Shown here piece after piece: positions 36,001-45,016 of a stretch of DNA of 64,000 nucleotides. The translations under genes were made by a program, and so were the position numbers. Source of the stretch: Paracyclopina nana. Its lineage: Eukaryota > Arthropoda > Copepoda > Cyclopoida > Cyclopettidae. The stretch lies in contig JAGUCH010000001.1 of NCBI GenBank assembly GCA_019096065.1, positions 9,176,001 through 9,240,000 of the forward strand, written 5' to 3'. Positions within the stretch are counted from its first letter, which is position 1. Each line of letters opens with the position of its first letter. The notes below the pieces were generated by a model. The model searched no databases. It saw only the letters and a list, made by a program, of their open reading frames with translations, and was not told the DNA's origin.

Positions 36001-36690
36001 CTATTTTCCGAATTGAGCCTCTCTGATTGGCCCTGAAGAATGGAATTTTCCGCTAAAATACTGAGAAACTGAAGCAAGAAATCTATTTTCCGAATTGAGC
36101 CTCTCTGATTGGCCCTGAAGAATGGAATTTTCCGCTAAAATACTGAGAAACTGAAGCAAGATATCTATTTTCCGAATTGAGCCTCTCTGAATGGCCCTGA
36201 AGGATGGAATTTTCCGCTTAAATACTGAGAAACTGAAGCAAGAAATCTATTTTCCGAATTGAGCCTCTCTGAATGGCCCTGAAGGATGGAATTTTCCGCT
36301 TAAATACTGAGAAACTGAAGCAGGAAATCTATTTTCCGAATTGAGCCTCTCTGATTGGCCCTGAAGAATGGAATTTTCCGCTTAAATACTGAGAAACTGA
36401 AGCAAGAAATCTATTTTCCGAATTGAGCCTCTCTGATTGGCCCTGAAGAATGGAATTTTCCGCTAAAATACTGAGAAACTGAAGCAAGATATCTATTTTC
36501 CGAATTGAGCCTCTCTGAATGGCCCTGAAGGATGGAATTTTCCGCTAAAATACTGAGAAACTGAAGCAAGAAATCTATTTTCCGAATTGAGCCTCTCTGA
36601 TTGGCCCTGAAGAATGGAATTTTCCGCTAAAATACTGAGTAACTGAAGCAAGAAATCTATTTTCCGGGACAGGTTAATTAATATTGACAT
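30057..36690. repeat. 82-bp satellite array, 81 units
   Basis: A head-to-tail array of one 82-bp unit that begins GAATTTTCCGCTTAAATACT and continues with AACTGAAGCAAGAAATCTAT, then TTTCCGAATTGAGCCTCTCT, then GATTGGCCCTGAAGAATG. Unit starts fall on exact multiples of 82: the first at 30057 and the last at 36617 are 6560 bp apart, i.e. 80 units, with no net insertion or deletion. Units differ by a few substitutions (CTTAAAT/CTAAAAT, GATTGG/GAATGG, GAAATC/GATATC). No coding potential. Confidence 0.97.
30845..36690. repeat. Variant satellite monomers with replaced 3' third
   Basis: Six units carry a different last 32 bp beginning GGACAGGTTAATTAAT at 30845, 33879, 34617, 35191, 35847 and 36667. 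Spacings are 3034, 738, 574, 656 and 820 bp, exactly 37, 9, 7, 8 and 10 units. The replacement is the same length as the part it replaces. The last one is the right border of the array, where unrelated DNA follows. Confidence 0.93.
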
Positions 36691-36749
36691 GCTGGCCCTG
36701 AATATTTACTTTTAATTTGCTGTGAAAGAAAGCTTTTAGAGGATTGCAT

Positions 36750-38215
36750 TTACGTTGATGAACCTTCGCTCATTTTGAACTGAGCTAATACAATGATGTA
36801 AGTCAGAATTGTTCCTGAAACGCCCAGTCCGACGGAGATATTCAAATCGAAGGCATCTTTTGGACGATAGGGCGTCACTGAAGAAATTTTGTCGACAAGT
36901 ATACCGAAGATTTCCTTCTGCTCTGGATCTAAAGGAAGAAGATTGTTTTGCAAATAATTATGCGTAATTTTTTCCCCATATTCAGCTTTAACCTGCGCAG
37001 ATGAGTAGTCTGTCCTGAACTCCTTTTTTGGCTTCTTTCATGGCATTGGAGTAGCGCTGCCCGCTTGAAAGCAACATGTCCAAACGTAACAGATTTAATG
37101 TTCCAATTCCAAAAGATGAGGCCACGAAAAGCAAAATTTTCGTATTCTGGGTTCTTGCAAATGTAAATATCGAGAGGAGAAAGTACAATCGAAAAACAAC
37201 TGACAGCAATGCTAGGCCAATTTGCATGAAGAATGCATCGCCATAATATTTGAAGCTGCCAAACTTTTCCACTAACCTCAAAAGTTGCACTCCCTTTTTT
37301 GTAAGCATGCTTACATCTTCATTAAGATCAACATGATTGACCTGACCGCAGCCGTTGTTTAATTGCTAAATTTTATGTTAAGCTTCTTGGCATGATTTGA
37401 ACTCTGATTTGAATACTAACCTTTACATATGAGTTAATCTCTGCAGAAATGTAGTCCAAACTTGATGTACATATAAGGAGCAAATTGCATCCAGCTGGCG
37501 AAAAATATGCGGTAAAAGATTCCAAGAAGTTTAAAGCTATCAATGCTGATCTTATTAGCGGTGGAAAGTCCAGCGAAGTGACGGATATTAATACTTCAGC
37601 GTAAATGTATAAACATGGTATGCTAAGTTAATGATTTAGAAAAGCACAAATTAAGAGGGATAACTTTACGGTAGCCACCTTGCAAAGAAAATAAACAATA
37701 CGAGCCATTTATTCCGACGGATTTGCTTCAAGTCTAGACCCTGTGAAAGCAATGTGTCCTGAGAAAGCTCATGTAATTCAATAATTTCGGGCATCATCTT
37801 GTAAATGATGAATGCTAATTTAAGTTGGAACAAAACAGCGATGAATCCTTCAATGAAAAGTCCATAGAAATCAGTTTGGTCAAATCCTGAGTTGGTTATG
37901 CCCTCATGGATGGCTTTGAAAAGCTCGCTCAAGGTTCTGCAAAGCAGGAGTTCGTATTATTCCTAAATTGACTAAAACCGCGCCTGTTTCTCACACATTT
38001 GAGGTCATAGATATCAAGAGGTTTGCGAAAAAATTGATAAATAGGCCAATTGAGGCCAAAAATGCCAGCATGACTTTCAAAATAGGTGCTTCAATTCTCT
38101 TAACATGTCTTCCCTCAGATTTCACAAGTGAGACTATGTTTAAAAAGCTTCCACCGAGGCATGTAAATGCTGCCACAGTTGAGTAAATTGGATACATGAA
38201 GCTCTTGGTCGACAT
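36750..38215 (-). CDS. Gustatory receptor (Gr family) chemoreceptor
   Basis: Five exons on the minus strand: 37995 up to at least 38215, 37670-37936, 37421-37622, 36993-37365, 36750-36928, all junctions in frame. From ATG 38215 this gives 413 residues, normal for the family. Several hydrophobic segments are visible, and the last exon carries the family signature TYhhhhhQF as TYIIVLAQF after DLNISVGLG. These proteins are ligand-gated cation channels of taste neurons. The N-terminus is uncertain. An upstream ATG at 38285 would add a plausible start (MVCLSKYLITSA) but is one base out of frame, or joins through a 46-bp intron (GTAAAT...ACGCAG), unusually short. The ligand cannot be told from the sequence. 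Confidence 0.82.
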
Positions 38216-38738
38216 TATGAGAGCAACTGCGTAAATGAGGTTGAGGGAGGGCACTCGTAATCAAATATTTACTCAAGCAAACCATTACGTCGTCCCGCCC
38301 ATGAATAAATGTCACATTACGACAAGAGCGTATTTTTTTTAATTGGGCCTTTAAGGGTGACTCGCAACCTCCTAAGGCTCGCTTGATGGTTGCTTATCCT
38401 GAGTGTGCTCGCTTATTATTCAGTCCAATTTCAACCGCGCTTCCAAAAGGAAGCAAGACATCTTACGTACCCATTTCAGGGTTTACCTTTTGGTAAGAGA
38501 AGCAGTTAAAACTTTAGTTTTGAAAATTATCTTTTCTTAAAAAATCATGCTAAATTCTTTAAGATTTATGCACTTAAAACACAAATTTTAAGAATTTAGC
38601 ATTATTTGTAAGGCCATCAAATGGCAATGAAACGATCCTAGGAAATATTTAATTTTTAAGAGTGGCAAATTTTTTTACTATAATATCAACCTAGCTTTAG
38701 AAGCGACCGAGTGGTTGTGCTTAGAAACAGTATTTAGG
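38216..38738. other. Interval between Gr gene and SETD7-like gene
   Basis: The two genes are divergent, so this contains both upstream regions. Only the uncertain extension of the Gr gene to 38285 and the TATA box at 38739 can be pointed out. Confidence 0.4.
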
Positions 38739-38747
38739 CATAAAAGC
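38739..38747 (+). promoter_or_regulatory. TATA box of the SETD7-like gene
   Basis: CATAAAAGC, with a start site expected near 38770. A short leader exon could end at 38802 (CTAG|GTAGAG) and join the acceptor TTTTCAG at 38921, 69 bp before the ATG. Confidence 0.5.
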
Positions 38748-38990
38748 GCTCTTCGACCACAGCTTCAAGGTCAATGCCAACAAGGAAGTCATACAGATCT
38801 AGGTAGAGCTAATAACAACCGTTATTGTTAGTATTTTTGCCCGAGGGAAAAGTATGTTACTTAAAAGATTTGACAACGGGAATGATTTTTCAAAATAATA
38901 AATTCTTCTATTGATTTTCAGGTTGATGCACCATTGAAGCGAAAGGTTTGCTCTTATTTATTAAGCAAAGAAGAAGCGATAACGAGCAAA

Positions 38991-41320
38991 ATGAAGCAAG
39001 TTTTGCTGCTATGCTTGATAGCTTTTGAGGCCATTTTCTGCTCCTCTCATCAAGATGTTTTGCAGTGGTGGAAAGAAATCAGTGAATTAAAGTCCATCAA
39101 GTGCTCCTCAAATGCTACAAATATTATTGGCAATTCATTTAATTTAATTAAAAGCAGAAAATGTCGCGAATGGGAGTCGTTTGGGAGCAACTTTATAAAG
39201 CATGGCAAAGCTGTCAATGGTGTGCTCCAGGGAAATGTGGAAATTTCTTTCGATCACAAGCATATGGGCAGAGCTTCGAAGACATGCTTTGATTTGCATC
39301 CATCGATCGAGAAGAGGATCGATGAAATCAGCGGCACCTTCAAAAATGGACAACTGCAAGGCACTGCAGTAATTAAGGCTGATGCAGGGAAAACTTTAAT
39401 TTACTACAATGCAGAGCTCGGTCAAACCCGAATTCGTGACCGAAAGGGTGAGCTCGTTGAAGTAAGCTATACAACGCAACCTCTCGCAACGAGCTGGAAA
39501 ATGGTGGAAGGCAAATACCTTATCTATCAAAGGCCCTCCAAGGAAGAAAGGTCGCTGTTAATCCCTTTAAATACGAGTCAACCAATTATGGCCGGATATT
39601 TGCATCCAACCTTCAATTTACTTTTCCAAGCTGAAGAAGTGGTCATACAGAGGATATTCAAAAATAACTGTATTTTACATATTGACTGGGTACCAAAAGA
39701 AGGAGAATCGAAGTGGGATTTCAATTTGCATGAGGGCACCAAATTGCCGCACTTTGGTCAAGTTGAAGACATTTGCAGCCATTTGGGCCTTAGCAAAAGC
39801 AGCTCAGCCAGGGAGAAATACCATAAAGTCATCGATTTTTTGTCAAAAATGGGCTCAACTAACCACGGTCCAATTAAAGTACTGAATTTCCTCAAACCAG
39901 ACGATTCACCTGTCGAGTATGAAAAAGTGAAATTACCTTTTTTGGCCAATGTTACAGTATTAGACCAAAAGACAGTTAAAATGTCAATATGGAACGGACC
40001 AGCTCAATCTTGGACTGCTGATTATATGGCCGTTGATGAGAATGGACAACTTCATGGCTACTGCGCATTTTCAATTGACGACCAATACTTTAACAATACT
40101 GGATATTTTCCCCAGTTCAAATGGTCCATTGAGTCTTTTTCTGGTAAATTCCTCCATGGAAAATTGAATGGACTTGTACTCATGAATACTTGGTTTGGAG
40201 GCAGAATATTTGCCACTTTCAAAGATGGAGTCATTCATGGACCGGTCGCATCCTTTGGCCAGTTTCCTCTATTGGACATTGAGGTAATAAGAAAATGCTA
40301 AAAATACAAACAATACGAAAAACGTGCAATGTCTTTTGCCAGAGTCGAGGATTTAGATTGGACCCCATGTTTCAATTTGATGCTGTGATTGATGGATTGC
40401 AGTTTTATGGCTGGTTCAAAAATGGCCAAGTCTTCGGCCAGTTTTGGGCTGCCTACTTCCGGACTGGATTTTTGCACGGAATAGCCGACCAAAATGGAGA
40501 CATCACTGGCGATGATATTGCTTTCATTTACAGCGACGGAGAAACGGCATTGAAAGGTCGATTTGTCAACAAGGAGATGAAAGCAGCTTTCAACGTAGAC
40601 GTCATTGAGTATGGATGCAACTCTGATACTGGCATGTTCGTTGCTCAGCAATTCACTGAGCCACTTTCCAATTATGCTTTCCATTACGACCCAGTCACCA
40701 ATGTCAGCTTTGGCGGGGGCTCACTTCTGGTTAAAGATCCGTATGAGGAGAAGTACGTGGAAGTCGCCGACTCCAGCATCCCAAACAGTGGCGAGGGCGT
40801 TTTTCTGAAGAGGGACCTTCCAAAATGGGCCATCACTTGCTTCTACTCCATGTTTCTCTACCAAATGCCTCATCAGCTCAACGAGTACACGAAAAGGTGC
40901 TTTAACGACGTTGAAAAAGGCGACGATTACCGAAGGGAGTGTGCAAAGTATTCATTGCCACTAGACACTTACCAGGCCATGCACAATCTCCCACCCGAAC
41001 TGGACGTTGCCCCTTTCCCTAACATGGGACCAAAAGTTAACCATCACTTCCTCAAGAATAATTCTGTCTACCTCGAGGCTGAACATCCGCGATGGGGGCT
41101 GATTTCTTCGGTGACCCTGCTCACTGATGTCAAGGCTGGCCAGGAACTCTTCACATTTTATGGCTACACCAAAGGCCCTTTTCCTCATGACTTCCCTTGG
41201 TACTTTGAGGCCAAAAGACAAATTGACGGAGATCAGAAACCAAAGGAAAGCAAAAAGACTCAGGTGAAAGTAGTTAGCGCAAGCAAAACCATAAAAAATG
41301 CCCATTTCTCTGAGCTGTAA
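38991..41320 (+). CDS. Secreted-looking SETD7-like MORN/SET-domain protein
   Basis: Two coding exons, 38991-40283 and 40343-41320, joined across a 59-bp intron in phase 0, give 756 residues. The start is preferred because it opens with a signal peptide (MKQVLLLCLIAFEAIFCSSH). The N-terminal ~550 residues contain MORN-type motifs (GTFKNGQLQGTAV, GKFLHGKLNGLV, GWFKNGQVFGQFW). The C-terminal ~200 form a SET domain like that of the lysine methyltransferase SETD7: SGEGVF for the cofactor loop, NHHF in place of NHSF, and ELFTFYGY at the end. The residues expected for cofactor and Tyr catalysis look kept, though activity is not proven. SETD7 is nuclear/cytosolic, 366 residues and has no signal peptide; this protein is twice as long. 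AATAAA overlaps the stop (41319-41324). Confidence 0.8.
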
Positions 41321-41411
41321 TAAACAAAACTTCAAAGTTAGTCAGGCGAGTTCATTATCTCAAATTGATTAAAATACGCATTTGGCACTAAAATGTCGAG
41401 AGAGTTGTCAG

Positions 41412-44400
41412 TCAATGTGGTAAGAAAATAACGTCAATGGAATTAATCAGAGCTTTTCTTTTGCTATTCGATTTTGCTCGGTTTCTGGTCGTAGGTCCAG
41501 CTTCAGGTCCCCGAAGAGGTCCCATGGCAGCCATCGTGACTTCAGGGTCACGGTCTATGTCCATATCATGAAAGTCAGCCTCGTCAGACTCGGAGCTTAA
41601 TTCGATGGCAGCCTTTTTCTTGGTCGTTTTCTTTGGCTTCTTCGCTGGCTTTGCCTTTGTTTTCGTCTTTGTTCCACTGATGTGTTCATGTGTAGCATCA
41701 TCTAAATTTTCCTGCTCCGTGTCCACTTCGTCAGTAACCTCAACCTATGAATGTACAGAATTAAGATAAATTTAAATATTTAAAGAAATATGAAACCACC
41801 AGTCTTGGCTCGGAAGAATCAGTAGCATCAATCGATCGTTGTTGTAGCCTTTCATTGGCTCGTTGAGCCTCTAAGATTTCGTTCATTAAAACAGGGGCCT
41901 AAAATTGGAGATGGTATGATAAGCATGACATATGAGAGTTTTTGTGTCAGGCCTACAGTGATTACAGTTTGCATGACCAAATTGGAGGCATAACGAAATC
42001 CTTTCACAGCCAATTTCGTTACAGTGTTGTAACCTTGATTCTGAAGCTTTAATATGATGCTGTCAATCTCCTAAAAGAGATAATTACAACTTTTTTAAAA
42101 GGAAGATTTGAGAAGGACGACTCACCTTTTCATGTTTTATTAGGGCAGGGTGAATAAAGGACCTGTATAGTATGCTTGAGCCCAGCGATTCCCTTGAGAC
42201 AGGGAAATTAGCCATATAATGAAAAGGACCTTGGCTTCGTAGTAAAAAGGAAACCTGAAAGCACAAATATTTGCCCAGAAGATTTGTGCTGAAGAACAGC
42301 CAATTTCGTAAGTAAAAGCACTCACCAAAAAGACAAAAATATATCAGCAAAAACTTCAACAACAGAAAAGAGAGCAAAAACAATCCAATACATCATCCAT
42401 TTTACCTAAGCAACAAAAAGGTTAATGTAAGAAAGCCCATCAAAACTCCATTAACACATTATTCTTCAGTAAATATCATGCACACGAAAAAAATCACTCA
42501 CGTATTCTCGGACATTTTTGGTTTTCACAGCCTTAAAGGATGCATAGGCGGGGTAGAGAGTGCCCAAGCCAAGCCTGAAACAAAATCATGATTAATTCTT
42601 TATATTTTGAACATCTTTTGTAATAGTGGGAATGTTTGAATGTTCGCGCCCTCATTTTGGATCGGTCACTTTGTTTACGTTTCAAAGGCAAAAGTAAATA
42701 AAGTGGCCCAAACTTTAAATGGCCGAAGCTACGTCGTTTTGACTGAATGCCTGAAAAGCCTGCCATTGAGCCGTGCAAAAGTATGCTTGTGCAATCCAAG
42801 CATGCCTAAAAGCTAACCAGTTTGACGAATCAAAGTGTGAAAAGGCCATCGAGGATATGGTCAAGTGCTGCCAAAATTTAACAACGTACTCTTTCATTTG
42901 CGAGGGGATGATTGTGAAGAAGTCCGAAGAATGAATTGACCGCTAAAAATGAGCAAGTTTGGCTATGACGGACCAAAACTAAATCGCTCTTTCTTGCCGC
43001 CAGCAAAAGAGGAAAATGCAGAAACTTTAAAGAACCAAGAGAGATTAGAGCGATACATTTCACAGAAGCAAAAGCAGAACCGATTTGAGAAATCCGGTGG
43101 ACCCGTATTCAAAAAGGTTGCGCCACCAAAACAGAGTTTTTTACACCGGTTCGGAGGTGCCATTGGAGGTTTTATGGTCGCGTCTTGTGTCTACTTTATG
43201 ATTGTGCTCCCCATTTTGGGCGCTCGAGAATACACAAAAACTCCCAAACAATTGTTGGATACCAATCCAGAAGAGACTTTACAAGCTGAGCTGCAAAAGT
43301 CCTACCTGTCAGCCCACGCACTTCCAGCACCAAGCTGTAAGACGTGTATATTTTAAAAAGTTGGCTATTGCATGCTATAACCATCATTTCCTGTCATTGC
43401 AGATCCGAAAGAAGTCTAAATCATGGATAGTGTGAAAAGGGCAAGTGAAAGGCTTTGGGGTTTGTACCCAAAGGTGCTAGCCACTTGTGGACCAGAGGCC
43501 ATGGCGTATGGACAATGTGTCACGCGTGAAATGGCTGACGTGAAGAAAGGCCACTGTGAGGCTGAATTTCAAAGGTTCAAGACTTGCTTGCAAACCAGCG
43601 CGAAAAAGCTGGGGGCAAGGGGCTGTAATAAAGTGCTAGCAACCAACATAAAAAAACAATTGCCTATCCAATAATGAACACTTGTAGTCTTGGTAGAGGA
43701 GTCAAAACAATAAACATGCTGAAGAGGTTCTTGAGCAGCAGAAGCTTCCCAAGCAGCAGCATTGAAAAAGAGGCAGCAAGAACTGATGGCCCGAGGCCTA
43801 CCCAAGAAGCGCAGCCTTGAGGGTGTGAAGAATGTTATTTTAGTGGCATCAGGAAAAGGAGGAGTAGGAAAATCAACAACTGCCGTTAATTTGGCCCTGG
43901 CCTTTACAAGAAAAACGTTGAAGGTCGGCATTCTGGATGCTGATGTGTACGGACCCTCCATTCCCATAATGATGAACTTGCACGATCAGCCTTTAGTCGA
44001 CAATAAATCAGTAAGTTTTAGATTTTCTATCAAAGAACAAATTGTAGCCTTACCCTAATCTAGAACAAAATGCTGCCTTTGGAGAACTACGGTGTGAAGT
44101 GCATGTCCATGGGATTCTTGGTAAGCCCGGACAAGGCTGTGGTTTGGAGAGGCCCTATGGTCATGGGAGCAATCGAAAAAATGGCTCATGGAACGCTATG
44201 GTCTAATTTGGATGTGCTAGTAGTTGACTTGCCCCCAGGGACAGGCGATATTCACCTATCTTTGGCCCAAACAGTTGATGTCCAGGGCGCCATAATTGTA
44301 TCTACGCCCCAAAGGTGGCCTTGGCTGATGCCAAGAAGGCCACGGAGATGCTCAAAGCTGTGAACATCCCCATTTTCGGCCTAGTGGAGAATATGAGTGG

Positions 44401-44720
44401 ATTTTCCTGTCCTAGCTGCGGCTCTACAACGCGAATATTCGGGGACTCATCTCAGAAGTTGGGCTTGCCAATTTTGGGATCGGTCCCCTTGGAAGTGGAG
44501 ATCATGCGGAGCTCTGACGAGGGCAGCCCCATTATGGTGGCCAATCCGGAGTCGAAATCTGCGCACATCTACCGCGAAATAAGCGAGACCATTTTGCCCC
44601 AACTGAACTTGAAATAAACTCCGTAACTGCCATTCTTGAGCGAGGCCTCAAAGCGATTGTAATTTGGAGTAGGAATGCAGAAACTTACCCGATGATTCTG
44701 GTGAGAAACGACGGCAGCAT
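41412..44720 (-). CDS. REEP: REEP1-4-type ER-shaping protein
   Basis: Seven exons on the minus strand: 44689-44720, 42502-42574, 42326-42405, 42126-42254, 41957-42070, 41800-41898 and 41412-41744. The start [11 protein letters not shown] joins [20 protein letters not shown], then [13 protein letters not shown] and [15 protein letters not shown]. These are the hairpin membrane segments of REEP1-4 (TB2/DP1/HVA22 family), which bend ER membranes and link ER to microtubules. The C-terminal tail is Lys-rich ([19 protein letters not shown]) then acidic. About 286 residues. Exon 4 is one base short: the frame after WLIS is lost and is regained at [14 protein letters not shown], as if one C were missing at 42202-42204. 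Intron 1 (2.1 kb) houses four genes on the other strand. Confidence 0.85.
42747..42934 (+). CDS. CMC4: CMC4-like twin-cysteine mitochondrial protein (frame broken by one base)
   Basis: Starts [10 protein letters not shown] and ends at the stop 42932-42934. The reading frame changes at the AAAA run 42777-42780. With one base added there, the product is 62 residues whose Cys pattern matches CMC4 (p8-MTCP1): C-x4-C-x4-C-x10-C, then KCC and a last Cys before EGM. CMC4 is a small disulphide-bonded protein of the mitochondrial intermembrane space, imported by the Mia40 route. It is the first gene of a tight cluster. The short upstream ORF at 42719 (MAEATSF) is at most a uORF. Confidence 0.62.
42949..43419 (+). 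CDS. Single-pass membrane protein, unknown
   Basis: Exons 42949-43336 and 43403-43419 (phase 1, acceptor TTGCAG) give 134 residues. The N-terminal ~70 residues are charged and helical ([20 protein letters not shown]). One membrane helix follows at about 75-95 ([20 protein letters not shown]), then an Ala/Pro tail ending SYPKEV. It starts 14 nt after the CMC4-like stop and ends 3 nt before the NDUFAF8 start. By company and shape, an inner-membrane mitochondrial protein is likely, but I do not recognise the family. Confidence 0.7.
43423..43674 (+). CDS. NDUFAF8: NDUFAF8-like complex I assembly factor
   Basis: A single-exon ORF of 83 residues. The stretch [15 protein letters not shown], then [12 protein letters not shown] and AAKKL-like SAKKL, matches NDUFAF8 (C17orf89), a small twin-cysteine mitochondrial protein that stabilises NDUFAF5 during assembly of respiratory complex I. 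Its ATG is 3 nt after the stop of the preceding gene, so it almost certainly shares that transcript. The next gene, NUBPL, starts 41 nt further on. Confidence 0.82.
   Translation: MDSVKRASERLWGLYPKVLATCGPEAMAYGQCVTREMADVKKGHCEAEFQRFKTCLQTSAKKLGARGCNKVLATNIKKQLPIQ
43716..44617 (+). CDS. NUBPL: NUBPL (Ind1) Fe-S assembly ATPase for complex I, two frame breaks
   Basis: Exon 1 runs to 44010, exon 2 from 44064 to the stop at 44615-44617. The deviant Walker [10 protein letters not shown], the MSMGFLV and [12 protein letters not shown] blocks, [12 protein letters not shown] and the CPSC pair identify a Mrp/NBP35-type P-loop ATPase, nearest NUBPL, which delivers 4Fe-4S clusters to complex I subunits. 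Length ~300 residues, as in the family. The first break is between the start ([15 protein letters not shown], a good matrix-targeting peptide) and [16 protein letters not shown], where one base too many or two too few are present (43716-43762). The second is at 44311-44313, where one A seems missing between STPQ and [13 protein letters not shown]. Confidence 0.8.
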
Positions 44721-45016
44721 TTTGGCGGAAAAATTCAGAAGCAGCTGTCGTGCGTTATTTTGTGCAATCAGCTGATGAGTGGGGAACTATTTGTTTGTGC
44801 GCGCAGCCAGGGCCGCTTCACTCCACGTGAGGCGGGCGGGCCGGGCCGGCACTTTCTCCAGTCTTTTTCCTCCAGCTGAGAATTACTGAGACCTTCAGTT
44901 TAGGCTCGCAGCCTGACGTGATAAGTAAACAAGAGGGCCCCGTCGCAACCAGTCTAGTGACTTGATAATGTGATTTCCAAGGCAAACACACAAGACTACT
45001 TGACCAAGTTTTCAGA
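44721..45016. promoter_or_regulatory. Divergent REEP/KDM3 promoter with E-box and GC boxes
   Basis: The starts of REEP (-) and KDM3 (+) are 296 bp apart. The middle is GC-rich, with CACGTG at about 44824 directly followed by GGCGGGCGGG. Such CpG/GC-box intervals commonly act as shared promoters. Confidence 0.55.

Noticed and set aside
30057..36690. CRISPR array as an explanation of the 82-bp array
   Set aside because: Units are contiguous with no unique spacers, and the DNA is clearly animal.
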